Shown here: in pieces, positions 34,727 to 41,898 of the stretch
Layout of the letters: every line of letters starts with the position of its first letter
Position numbering within the stretch: the stretch's first letter is position 1
DNA from: Raineyella antarctica
GTDB lineage: Bacteria; Actinomycetota; Actinomycetes; Propionibacteriales; Propionibacteriaceae
Assembly (NCBI RefSeq): GCF_900092135.1
Contig: NZ_FMYF01000001.1
Location: 1-64,000, forward strand
DNA length: 64,000 nt
Reading direction: 5' to 3'
Translations under genes and position numbers: made by a program
The notes under the pieces: model-generated
Told to the model about the DNA's origin: nothing
The model's input: only the letters and a program-made list of their open reading frames with translations
Database searches by the model: none

Positions 34727-35746
34727 TTACTTCTGCGCTGCCTGGAGCTTGTCCCAGAGAGCCTTCTGCGAGTCGGTGGTCAGGAACTTGGCCTGCAGCG
34801 GCTCGAGGGCGCTCTTGAAGGCGGCCGCGTCGACGTCGGAGAACTTCGCGCCGCCGGCCTTGGCGTCGGCGATCGCCTTTTCGGTGGACTTCTGCCACAG
34901 GTTGGTGTGCTCGGTCATCGCGGCGTCCCACTCCTTGTCGAAGGACGCACGATCCTCGGTGGACATCTTCTTCAGGGTGTCGGTGTTGATGATCAGGTAG
35001 TCGAGACCGACCAGGTGCTTGGTGTTGCTGAAGTACGGGGCCACCTCGAAGTGCTTCTGGGTGAAGTAGGAGACCTCGTTGTTCTCGGCGGCGTCGATCA
35101 CGCCGGAGTTCAGGCCGGTGTAGACCTCGCCGTACGCCAGGGGGGTGGCGGAGGCGCCCATGGCCTGGGCCATGGCGATCATCAGGTCGGACTCCTGGAC
35201 CCGGAGCTTCTTGCCGTTCAGGTCGGCCGGGGTCTTGACCGGGCCGAACTTGGTGTAGACCGAGCGCTCGCCCTGGGTGAAGCCACCGAGGACGGTGACG
35301 TGCTGGTTGCCCTCGAGGGAGGTGAAGAGGTCGCCGACGATCGACTTGTCGCGGATGACCTTCATCTGGCCGTCGATGCTGGAGAACGCCATCGGCATGT
35401 TCAGGACCCGGAAGTCCTTGTTCAGGTTCTCCAGCTGGGTGCCGGAGACGATGGCCATGTCGACCGAGCCGTTGGAGACCATCTGCAGGGCCTCCTGCTG
35501 GGCGCCCAGGGTCTCGTTCGGGAAGACCTGGACCTTCCAGCGGTCGTTGGTGTCCGTGGCGAGGCGCTTGCCGAAGTTGTCCAGCGCGATGTAGGAGGGG
35601 TGCGCCTCGGTCTGGTTCAGGGCCAGGCGGAGGGTCTTGCCGCTCGTGGCACCCGGGGTGCCGGAGCTACCCGAGCCGCCACAGGCGGCCAGGGTAAGGG
35701 TGAGCGCCGCTGCGGCGATGACTGCGAGCACCTTGGGCTTACGCAT
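34727..35746 (-). CDS. dctP: TRAP transporter substrate-binding lipoprotein (DctP-like)
   Basis: The 339-residue protein has a lipoprotein signal (lipobox TLAAC, Cys22) and the DctP fold: LALNQTEAHPSYIALDNFGK, VSNGSVDMAIVSGTQLENLN. The segment LNGKKLRVQESDLMIAMAQA contains the Arg that pairs with the ligand carboxylate, and GEVYTGLNSGVIDAAENNEV follows. In Gram-positive cells it is held on the membrane by lipid. The ATG at 35746 follows AGGAGA. It is the first gene of the operon. The conserved Arg argues for a carboxylate ligand such as a sugar acid or C4-dicarboxylate. Confidence 0.94.
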   Translation of the reverse strand: MRKPKVLAVIAAAALTLTLAACGGSGSSGTPGATSGKTLRLALNQTEAHPSYIALDNFGKRLATDTNDRWKVQVFPNETLGAQQEALQMVSNGSVDMAIVSGTQLENLNKDFRVLNMPMAFSSIDGQMKVIRDKSIVGDLFTSLEGNQHVTVLGGFTQGERSVYTKFGPVKTPADLNGKKLRVQESDLMIAMAQAMGASATPLAYGEVYTGLNSGVIDAAENNEVSYFTQKHFEVAPYFSNTKHLVGLDYLIINTDTLKKMSTEDRASFDKEWDAAMTEHTNLWQKSTEKAIADAKAGGAKFSDVDAAAFKSALEPLQAKFLTTDSQKALWDKLQAAQK

Positions 35747-35936
35747 GTGGATGTTCTCCTCAATTCGGGGATGCCCCGGGACGGAGACGTCACATATGTC
35801 GAAGCACCGTCCTTGGTGGCAACTGCAGGCCTCAGTCAAGCCTCAGGGCGACAAACGACCGCAACGGTTGCACGAAGTTTCAGTGAGGAGGCTATGAGTG
35901 ACCGGTGTCGGAGGTGTGAGTATGGACGGGCGCCGG

Positions 35937-36503
35937 TCAGTGTGCCGGCGGGAGCAGGCAGTGCTCCCCGAAACCGGCCGGCGTGACGCCCAGCCCCTGG
36001 TTGAAGCGCGCCCAGTAGTGCACCGAGGCGATCGTCGAGGCGAGCACCACCAGCTGGCGCTCGTCAAAGGCCTCGGCCATCCGGCCCAGCAGGTCCTCGT
36101 CGACGGCTACCGGGGAGGCGGACAGGCCACGGGCGTACGCGATCACCAGGTGCTCGGCCGGGCTGAACCCGGTCCGGCCGTCCTCGGTGCCGTCGCGCAG
36201 GGCGTACACGTCTTCGTCGCTGAGCCCCACTTCGCGGTGCCCGTGGGCGTTCATGTCGATGCAGAACGCGCAGTTGGCCGTCAGCGAGGCCGTGATCCGG
36301 GCGATTTTCAGCACCCGCGGGTTGAGCCCGGGGATCCGGTGGGCGGCCGTGGCCTCCAGGGCGCCCGCGCCCAGCGCGGTACGTGGGGACCAGGCCAGCA
36401 GCCGGGCGGGCACCATCCGACGGCCGGTGACGCGCTCTGCGATCCGGATGCCGAGCCACAGCAGGGGGTTCGTACCTGGGGGCTCGGGGATGACCGGGCT
36501 CAC
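35937..36503 (-). CDS. Carboxymuconolactone decarboxylase/AhpD-like protein
   Basis: This 188-residue all-helical protein has the AhpD/CMD core ITASLTANCAFCIDMNAHGH with a CxxC pair and a downstream histidine, the redox motif of peroxidase-like members. It also has TGFSPAEHLVIAYARGLSAS and VLASTIASVHYWARFNQGLG. Such proteins reduce peroxides or act as thiol-disulfide carriers. The GTG at 36503 overlaps the stop of the upstream methyltransferase-like gene by four bases, so the two are translated together. The specific substrate is unknown. Confidence 0.85.
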   Translation of the reverse strand: MSPVIPEPPGTNPLLWLGIRIAERVTGRRMVPARLLAWSPRTALGAGALEATAAHRIPGLNPRVLKIARITASLTANCAFCIDMNAHGHREVGLSDEDVYALRDGTEDGRTGFSPAEHLVIAYARGLSASPVAVDEDLLGRMAEAFDERQLVVLASTIASVHYWARFNQGLGVTPAGFGEHCLLPPAH

Positions 36504-36976
36504 CGGCGCGGCCCGATCCAGCGGGGCACCCGGCGCATGTACTCGCGATAGTCCTCGCCGAAGCGTTCCTGGAGGGCGCGCTCCTCGGGCAGGATCTGGA
36601 CGGCGGTGAGGATCGCGGCCAGGGCCGCGACCGGGGGTACGGCCCGCGGTGAACCGAGCCAGGCGGCGTGGGTGACCAGGGTGCCCGTCAGGGCCAGGTA
36701 CATCGGGTTGCGGGTGTAGCGGTAGACGCGGCCGGTCACCAGCACGCTGGCATGCTCGGGGGTGCCCGGGTGCACGGTCGTCCCACGCTGCAGGAACTCG
36801 GTGACCGCCGCGATCCCGACCACCGCGCTGGCCGTGCCGATGGTGCCGGCGGTGAAGAAGCCGAGCGGGCCGGGTCGGTGCCGATAGCTCGGGCGGCCGG
36901 CCAGCAGCCACTGGGTCAGGCCGAACGCCGCCATCCATAGCGGCGGTGGGATGCGGGTGTCCAGCGGTGTCGCCAT
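36500..36976 (-). CDS. Isoprenylcysteine carboxyl methyltransferase-like membrane protein
   Basis: The 158-residue protein has four or five hydrophobic segments and the C-terminal PEMT/ICMT signature: LVTGRVYRYTRNPMYLALTG, then LPEERALQERFGEDYREYMR. These residues form the S-adenosylmethionine pocket of small membrane methyltransferases. The bacterial substrates are usually unknown. The ATG at 36976 follows GGAGAGG. The gene is coupled by an ATGA-like overlap to the AhpD-like gene. Confidence 0.85.
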   Translation of the reverse strand: MATPLDTRIPPPLWMAAFGLTQWLLAGRPSYRHRPGPLGFFTAGTIGTASAVVGIAAVTEFLQRGTTVHPGTPEHASVLVTGRVYRYTRNPMYLALTGTLVTHAAWLGSPRAVPPVAALAAILTAVQILPEERALQERFGEDYREYMRRVPRWIGPRR

Positions 36977-37063
36977 GTCATGCCTCTCCGGTGCGCCAGG
37001 TGCCGCCTGGACGTGCAAGGGTGCGGTCGGACGGCCGGCCGCACCCTGGTCCTACCGGTCAGG

Positions 37064-37462
37064 TCACCCCGCCGGGATCTCGTCCACGTTGATGAAGTTG
37101 CCGTCCGGGTCCTTGAACCAGACGGCGCGGCCGCCGCCCTCGTCCATCGTGGCGACCCCGTCGGACCAGGTCAGTCCCGGCATCTCGAAGGTCTCCAGGG
37201 TGACGCCGGCGCTCCGCAGCCCCTCGACCTCGGCGTCGAACGCCTCGGGCGGGACCTGGAAGGTCATTGCCGTGGCCTGGTTGGTGCCGGCGAACGTCGA
37301 CTCGTAGACGAAGAACATCCCCTTCCCGGCGCAGTAGAACACCCCACCCTCGAAGTCGGTCTCGGACTGGCGCTTGAAGCCCAGTTTCGTCTCGTAGAAC
37401 TCGGCAGCAGCTGTCAGGTCCTTGACCGGCAGCGTCGCCACCGATGCGTACTCGCCCAACAT
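37064..37462 (-). CDS. VOC (glyoxalase/bleomycin resistance) family protein
   Basis: The 132-residue protein is a single-chain vicinal-oxygen-chelate fold with two beta-alpha-beta modules: VATLPVKDLTAAAEFYETKL and GGRAVWFKDPDGNFINVDEI. The second module has the usual DPDGN turn and final Glu. The His/Glu metal set is incomplete, as in many members of this subgroup, so activity may be binding rather than catalysis. A GAGGGG site precedes the ATG. It is monocistronic. Confidence 0.87.
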   Translation of the reverse strand: MLGEYASVATLPVKDLTAAAEFYETKLGFKRQSETDFEGGVFYCAGKGMFFVYESTFAGTNQATAMTFQVPPEAFDAEVEGLRSAGVTLETFEMPGLTWSDGVATMDEGGGRAVWFKDPDGNFINVDEIPAG

Positions 37463-37575
37463 GATGAACCCCTCACCGATCGATCCCCGTGATCGGTCAC
37501 GGTTCCAGCGTAGGTTGTGAGCTGGGTCACATCAATGGGCAAGGAACTGCACCGTTCCTGTCGATTTCGGTCTCC

Positions 37576-38142
37576 TCAGGAAGTTCTCGGCTCCCCATCC
37601 GGCTGCTCGCCCGGATCCCCACCGGACTCCGGCGGATAGGTGATCGTCAGGCCCTCCACGTGCGCGAACCGGGTCAGCGCGTGCGCCCGGGCCTTGCCCG
37701 GTCCCATGATGTCGAGTGCCTCGGCCCCCCGGACCAGCAAGGCGTCCCCGACCAGCGAGCGGTGGCACCGCCACGGGACCGCCTCGGCGCACATGATCGC
37801 CACGGTGTGGTCGGCGGCCAGGGCCAGCAGGTCGTCGACCGCCTCGGCGAACACGTCGGTCTGCATGTGGTCGGCGTAGCCGCGGAAGGACGCGTTGCGC
37901 CAGCCCGTGTTGGGGGAGTCGGCACGGCTGTGGCGCAGGCCGCCGAGGCGCTCCTCGTACCGGTAGTCGATCCCGGCCGCGGCGAGGGAAGCGGGCAGCG
38001 CGTCCCGGTTGAACTGCGGGTTGTGGCGCGACCGGGGGACCGTACGGATGTCGACCAGGGTGTCGACCCCGTGCTCGGCGAGCAGGGCGATGAACTCCTC
38101 GATCGGCCGGGTCGAGTGTCCGATCGTGTAGACGGTGGTCAC
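37576..38142 (-). CDS. DUF488 family protein
   Basis: The 188-residue protein matches DUF488: VYTIGHSTRPIEEFIALLAE, LVDIRTVPRSRHNPQFNRD, YRYEERLGGLR and the cysteine region MCAEAVPWRCHRSLVGDAL. The family is of uncertain function; the Cys pair and the His suggest a nucleic-acid or metal-binding role. The GTG at 38142 has GGAGAGGAG upstream and is preferred to the longer frame. The tail after residue 165 is Pro/Gly/Glu-rich and poorly conserved. Confidence 0.88.
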   Translation of the reverse strand: MTTVYTIGHSTRPIEEFIALLAEHGVDTLVDIRTVPRSRHNPQFNRDALPASLAAAGIDYRYEERLGGLRHSRADSPNTGWRNASFRGYADHMQTDVFAEAVDDLLALAADHTVAIMCAEAVPWRCHRSLVGDALLVRGAEALDIMGPGKARAHALTRFAHVEGLTITYPPESGGDPGEQPDGEPRTS

Positions 38143-38230
38143 GGCGTCTCCTCTCCGGTCGTCAGTGTGAGGCCCGAACCCTGCCCGGGGCGCCGGGGGA
38201 ATTCTTGGATTGGGCCGCCGAAGACGGTTG

Positions 38231-38275
38231 CACTTCTTGATAGTGAACTGTCCGCGGTACACGATCAAGAAGTGG
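38231..38275. repeat. Dispersed palindrome family 1, copy 2
   Basis: CACTTCTTGAT (38231-38241) pairs with ATCAAGAAGTG (38264-38274). Read on the minus strand it matches the arms and the left loop of the copy at 29574 (CGTGTACCGCrGAC). The two copies are therefore inverted relative to each other. Confidence 0.75.
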
Positions 38276-38373
38276 GAGCTTGCCGAGGAACGGTGATGTG
38301 ACGGCGGACGGTCCCGACCGGTTCCTGGAGGAGAGGCGGAGGGGTCATCTGGTCGCTGTCCGGGCGACTGCTG

Positions 38374-39003
38374 TCAACTCGCTGTCAGGGCCAGACCGAT
38401 CCGGCCCTCCCGGAGCCCGCACCAGTCGGGGGAGGTTCCCGGGCGGATCCGCGTGATGCCGAGGAAGTTCCGCCGGGCCATGGCATCGACGACGACCGCA
38501 TCCCCCGACTCCAGCAACGCGTCCCGATACGGACGGCCCGGGCCGTCCGGATTGCCGAAGCGCAGCTGGCCGGCATCTCCCACCGACAGCAGCACCAAGG
38601 GGCCGGCGGCCTCCATGGGGCGGTGCATCCGCAGGAACGTCCCGGGGCCGAACTCGCCCATCACTGCCGCGTCCGGCGTCCAGTCGGGGTCCGGCGTCCA
38701 GTCCGGGTCCGGCGTCCGATCCGCCAATTCGGAAGCTTCCTCGTGGCTCGTTCCGGCCGCTTGGAGGGTCGCCTCACGAGCCAGTTCAACCACCCAGTCC
38801 GGCAGGCCGCGGACGAGTCCCCGGCTGGTCGCTCCCCGGGCTGCGAGCGGTTCGAGGGTCCAGCTCCGGCAGGTACGGACGAGGCGGCGCTGCTGCTCCA
38901 GGTCCAGGAATCCGGGGAGGTGAAGGGCACCCGGGGCGAGCCGTCGAGGCGTACGTACCACGAGGTCGGCGGGGAAGAGCGCGTCCGGCTGCGAGGAGGT
39001 CAT
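38374..39003 (-). CDS. AlkB-like protein lacking the iron-binding residues
   Basis: This 209-residue protein aligns with actinobacterial AlkB dioxygenases. The N-terminus reads RLAPGALHLPGFLDLEQQRR. The core has FLRMHRPMEAAGP, LLSVGDAGQLRFGN, RPYRDALLESGDAVVVDAMA and a final REGRIGLALTAS. The HxD...H iron triad is broken: His127 remains, the Asp position is Pro129 and the distal His (normally HHG) is replaced by Leu at about 181. The second Arg of the RxxxxxR 2-oxoglutarate clamp is also missing. An 18-base tandem repeat (TPDPDW, residues 97-110) replaces the usual substrate lid. It is probably catalytically inactive or a decaying gene. Confidence 0.8.
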   Translation of the reverse strand: MTSSQPDALFPADLVVRTPRRLAPGALHLPGFLDLEQQRRLVRTCRSWTLEPLAARGATSRGLVRGLPDWVVELAREATLQAAGTSHEEASELADRTPDPDWTPDPDWTPDAAVMGEFGPGTFLRMHRPMEAAGPLVLLSVGDAGQLRFGNPDGPGRPYRDALLESGDAVVVDAMARRNFLGITRIRPGTSPDWCGLREGRIGLALTAS

Positions 39004-39086
39004 GGCATCGCCAATCCGCCCCGCTCCCGGTCCTCCTGTCCAGCCGGTGACCGGGTGCGCACGCGCAGGTGCACCGGAGGATCCGA

Positions 39087-39428
39087 TCAGGCTGGCCGTA
39101 CGTGGTAGGCGACCGTCTGCACCCGGATCATCCCGTCGGTGAAGATGAAGGTGTCGATGCCGTCGTCGACCCGGCGGCCGCCGCCGGTGGCCTTCCACTC
39201 GAGGTAGAGGACGTCGTCGGCGAAGACGGTGTCCAGCTCCCACTGGGCCTGCGGGACGTCGCTGAGCAACTGGACGAAGACCTCGCGGGCGCCGTCCTTG
39301 CCGCGGTACACCTTGCCCTGGGCGATCAGGATCGCGTCGTCCGCATAGTCCGAGAGGATCTCCTCGAGGTCCTCCGCGCCGAGGGACTGGCCGTGGTGCT
39401 GGAACACTTCTTCTGCGGTGCGTGCCAT
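39087..39428 (-). CDS. SnoaL/NTF2-like protein
   Basis: The 113-residue protein has an NTF2-like fold: EEVFQHHGQSLGAEDLEEIL, SDYADDAILIAQGKVYRGKD, YLEWKATGGGRRVDDGIDTF and a C-terminal IRVQTVAYHVR strand. Members bind small hydrophobic molecules or act as polyketide-type cyclases and isomerases. A GGAGAGC site precedes the ATG. No pathway genes flank it. Confidence 0.85.
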   Translation of the reverse strand: MARTAEEVFQHHGQSLGAEDLEEILSDYADDAILIAQGKVYRGKDGAREVFVQLLSDVPQAQWELDTVFADDVLYLEWKATGGGRRVDDGIDTFIFTDGMIRVQTVAYHVRPA

Positions 39429-39579
39429 GGGATCGCTCTCCGTCGAACGTACGTCGGCGCCGGGGTCGGCTACCGGTCCCCTCGAGTCTCCGCGCCTCCC
39501 CGGTGCTTGTCCATACCGAGGGGCGGCGCTGATGGCTGGGTGGGTGGCCGCGTCAGCACACCGGCCACGGGGCTCGCGG

Positions 39580-40317
39580 TCATTCCCAGCGGAAGGTCCG
39601 GATCGCGACGGTGAACCCGATGACGGTCCAGGCCACCAGGCAGACGAGGGGTTGCCAGCCGATCGCGGCGCCGGTCGCCGCGCTGGTCAGCAGGGACGCG
39701 ACTGCCCCGCCAGGGGTCCAGTCGGCCACGGTGGCCAGCCAGCCGGGGAACACCGCCCGCGGGACCCACATGCCGGCCGCGAACCACATCACGGCGGCGG
39801 TGGCGGAGCCCACGCCGCTGGCGACGCGTGGGTTGGGGATGACTGCGGCCAGGAGCGCGCCGACCGCGAGGAAAGCGGCCGCGCACGGGATCAACAGCAG
39901 CACGACCAGCGTCTGCCTGCCCACGGAGCCGAGGCCGAAGAAGAGCGGGAGCGTGCTCAGGAACAGGCCCACGACCAGGATGATGACCAGGATCAGGGCA
40001 AGGACCGCTGCGAGCAGGTTGCCCGGGTGGGCGGGGGTGGTGCGCAGGCGACGGAGGAAGCCGAGTTCGCGGTACTGGCCCAGGATCATCGGCATCATCT
40101 GCAGCGCCAGCATCGAGGCGGCGAAGACCACCAGCGTGGGCTGGTACGCCTCCACCACGCTCAGGCCGCCGAAGGCCTCCAGCGGTTGGCGGGCGCCGGG
40201 GATGGAGCACATCACGATGATCGCGACGACCGGGATGACGACTGTCCAGATGACGATCGCCGGGGTGCGCAGGGTGAGGCGCAGTTCGTTGCGGAACAGG
40301 GCGGTGGTTGCGCTCAT
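39580..40317 (-). CDS. ABC-2 type transporter permease
   Basis: The 245-residue protein has six membrane segments and the ABC-2 signature in the second half (LLAAVIPNPRVASGVGSATA, FAAGMWVPRAVFPGWLATVA). The N-terminal ALFRNELRLTLRTPAIVIWT coupling helix contacts the ATPase. Its ATG lies one base after the ATPase stop, so the pair forms an operon and probably a drug or antibiotic exporter of the DrrAB type. Confidence 0.92.
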   Translation of the reverse strand: MSATTALFRNELRLTLRTPAIVIWTVVIPVVAIIVMCSIPGARQPLEAFGGLSVVEAYQPTLVVFAASMLALQMMPMILGQYRELGFLRRLRTTPAHPGNLLAAVLALILVIILVVGLFLSTLPLFFGLGSVGRQTLVVLLLIPCAAAFLAVGALLAAVIPNPRVASGVGSATAAVMWFAAGMWVPRAVFPGWLATVADWTPGGAVASLLTSAATGAAIGWQPLVCLVAWTVIGFTVAIRTFRWE

Positions 40318-40318
40318 G

Positions 40319-41215
40319 TCAGTCCTCTTCGGTGACGCGCAGGTAGGCGTCGTCGAGGGTGGGTCCGGTCACCCGGAGTTGGCCGGCGGTGACGCCACGG
40401 GTAGTCAGTGCCGCCAGGACATTCTGGGCCGCAGCTGCGTCCCCCTCGACCACGATCCGGTCGCGGTCCTGGCGTACGTCGGTGACGCCCGGTAGGGAGA
40501 GCAGGTCGTCGAGGGGCACCGGGGACGACGGGAGGAAGCTGATCGACTGGCCGCCGGCGGCTGCCGCCAGCTCGTCGGGGGTGCCCTGGGACACCACTCG
40601 TCCTGCGTCGATGATGTAGATCCGGTCACAGAGGTGCTGGGCCTCTTCCATTGAATGGGTGACCAGCAGGATCGTCGTGCCCTCGGCTGCGAGGTGCTCC
40701 AGGTAGGTCCAGATGTCGCGCCGAGCGGCCGGGTCCAGTCCGGTGGTCAGCTCGTCCAGGATGGCGACCTCGGGGCGTCCGACCAGGGCGAGTGCGACCG
40801 AGAGTCGCTGCTGCTGGCCTCCGGAGAGCTTCTCGAAGCGCTGGTCGCGCTGGGAGGTGAGGCCGAAGCGCTCGAGCAGTTCGTCGGTGGGGCGGGGGTC
40901 GGGGTAGAAGGCGGCGAAGAGGTCGATGGCCTCTGCCGTGGTGATCTTGGCCGGCAGCCGGCACTGCTGGAGCTGCATGCCGAGGATCTGGCGCAGTCGG
41001 GGATCGTTGGAGGCGGGATCGATCCCGCCGACGCGGATGGCGCCGGCGTCCGGGGTGCGCAGGCCGCCGATGCACTCGACGGCGGTGGTCTTGCCTGCGC
41101 CGTTGGGGCCGAGGATGCCGACGATCTCGCCCTCGTCCACGGTCAGGTCGATGCCGTGCAGTACTTCGCGTGCGCCGTAGGTCTTCCGCAAGCCGTTGAC
41201 CTCGATGATGGGCAT
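40319..41215 (-). CDS. ABC transporter ATP-binding protein (DrrA-like)
   Basis: This 298-residue ATPase has Walker A GPNGAGKTTAVE, a Q-loop in GMQLQQCRLP, the signature LSGGQQQRLSVALAL and Walker B VAILDELTTGLDP. The H-loop is VTHSMEEAQ. The residue after Walker B Asp is Glu, as required for hydrolysis. A C-terminal 80-residue DrrA-type domain follows (VTDVRQDRDRIVVEGDAAAA). The upstream element GACAGT lies six bases before the ATG, consistent with a leaderless start. It powers the adjacent ABC-2 permease. Confidence 0.94.
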   Translation of the reverse strand: MPIIEVNGLRKTYGAREVLHGIDLTVDEGEIVGILGPNGAGKTTAVECIGGLRTPDAGAIRVGGIDPASNDPRLRQILGMQLQQCRLPAKITTAEAIDLFAAFYPDPRPTDELLERFGLTSQRDQRFEKLSGGQQQRLSVALALVGRPEVAILDELTTGLDPAARRDIWTYLEHLAAEGTTILLVTHSMEEAQHLCDRIYIIDAGRVVSQGTPDELAAAAGGQSISFLPSSPVPLDDLLSLPGVTDVRQDRDRIVVEGDAAAAQNVLAALTTRGVTAGQLRVTGPTLDDAYLRVTEED

Positions 41216-41282
41216 GCCTCGACTGTCCCACCCCCGGGGGGTCAGCTGCGGGTCGGTGACCTGGTGAATGGCCTTGTCGGCC

Positions 41283-41288
41283 TAGGCT
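41283..41288 (+). promoter_or_regulatory. -10 hexamer, leaderless start
   Basis: TAGGCT ends six bases before the ATG at 41295. The same hexamer at the same spacing precedes the gene at 53922. Confidence 0.6.
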
Positions 41289-41294
41289 CGGACC

Positions 41295-41687
41295 ATGGAG
41301 CATCCGCTGATGTTCGATCCGGACGATCCGTTCCTGCACCGGCTCCGGGAGATCGCCCTGGCCCTCCCCGGTGCCGCCGAGAAGGTCAGCCACGGCCGGC
41401 CGGCGTTCTTCACCACCAAGGTGTTCGCGTACTACGGCGGCTCGATCAAGGCCGCGGGTGCGCACGAACAGCACGACCGCTCCCTCGTCGTGCACCCCGA
41501 TCCCGCGGAGGTGCTGGCCCTGGCCGAGGAGGAACGCTGCTACCGGCCGGCCTACCTCGGCCCGAGCGGCTGGATCGGGGTGGACCTGGACGGCGACACC
41601 GACTGGGCGGAGGTGCGCGAGTTGGTCGAGGCCTCCTACCGGGAGACCGCTGCTGCCCGGCTGGTCGCCGAACTCGACGCGCGCTGA
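41295..41687 (+). CDS. MmcQ/YjbR family protein
   Basis: The 130-residue protein has the YjbR/CyaY-like fold: EIALALPGAAEKVSHGRPAF, KVFAYYGGSIKAAGAHEQHD, the cysteine-containing EEERCYRPAYLGPSGWIGVD and a last helix (VRELVEASYRETAAARLVAE). Family members bind DNA or act in stress responses, but the function is poorly defined. The -10 hexamer at 41283 indicates a leaderless message. It lies upstream of, but unlinked to, clpB. Confidence 0.9.
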   Translation: MEHPLMFDPDDPFLHRLREIALALPGAAEKVSHGRPAFFTTKVFAYYGGSIKAAGAHEQHDRSLVVHPDPAEVLALAEEERCYRPAYLGPSGWIGVDLDGDTDWAEVRELVEASYRETAAARLVAELDAR

Positions 41688-41772
41688 GGGAAACCCGGGG
41701 CGTGCCGCCAGCTCCCGGCAGGGAAGCGCCACGACGAACACCATCGGCGGGAATATCGAGGCTTCCGGCAAG

Positions 41773-41793
41773 GTTGAGTCCATGACGCTCAAC
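41773..41793. promoter_or_regulatory. HAIR element (HspR operator) upstream of clpB
   Basis: GTTGAGT (41773-41779), a seven-base spacer and GCTCAAC (41787-41793) match the HspR-associated inverted repeat CTTGAGT-N7-ACTCAAG in arm sequence and spacing. It lies about 105 bases before clpB, so clpB is predicted to be in the HspR heat-shock regulon. Confidence 0.85.
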
Positions 41794-41898
41794 TTCGGTC
41801 GGGACCCGCAACCCCGCCCCGAAAGCGTCGTCAAGCACCCCCAACAGTGGCAGGCTCGGAAGAAGGAGCCCGCTTCCGAGCCGGAGAACGAAGGACAC

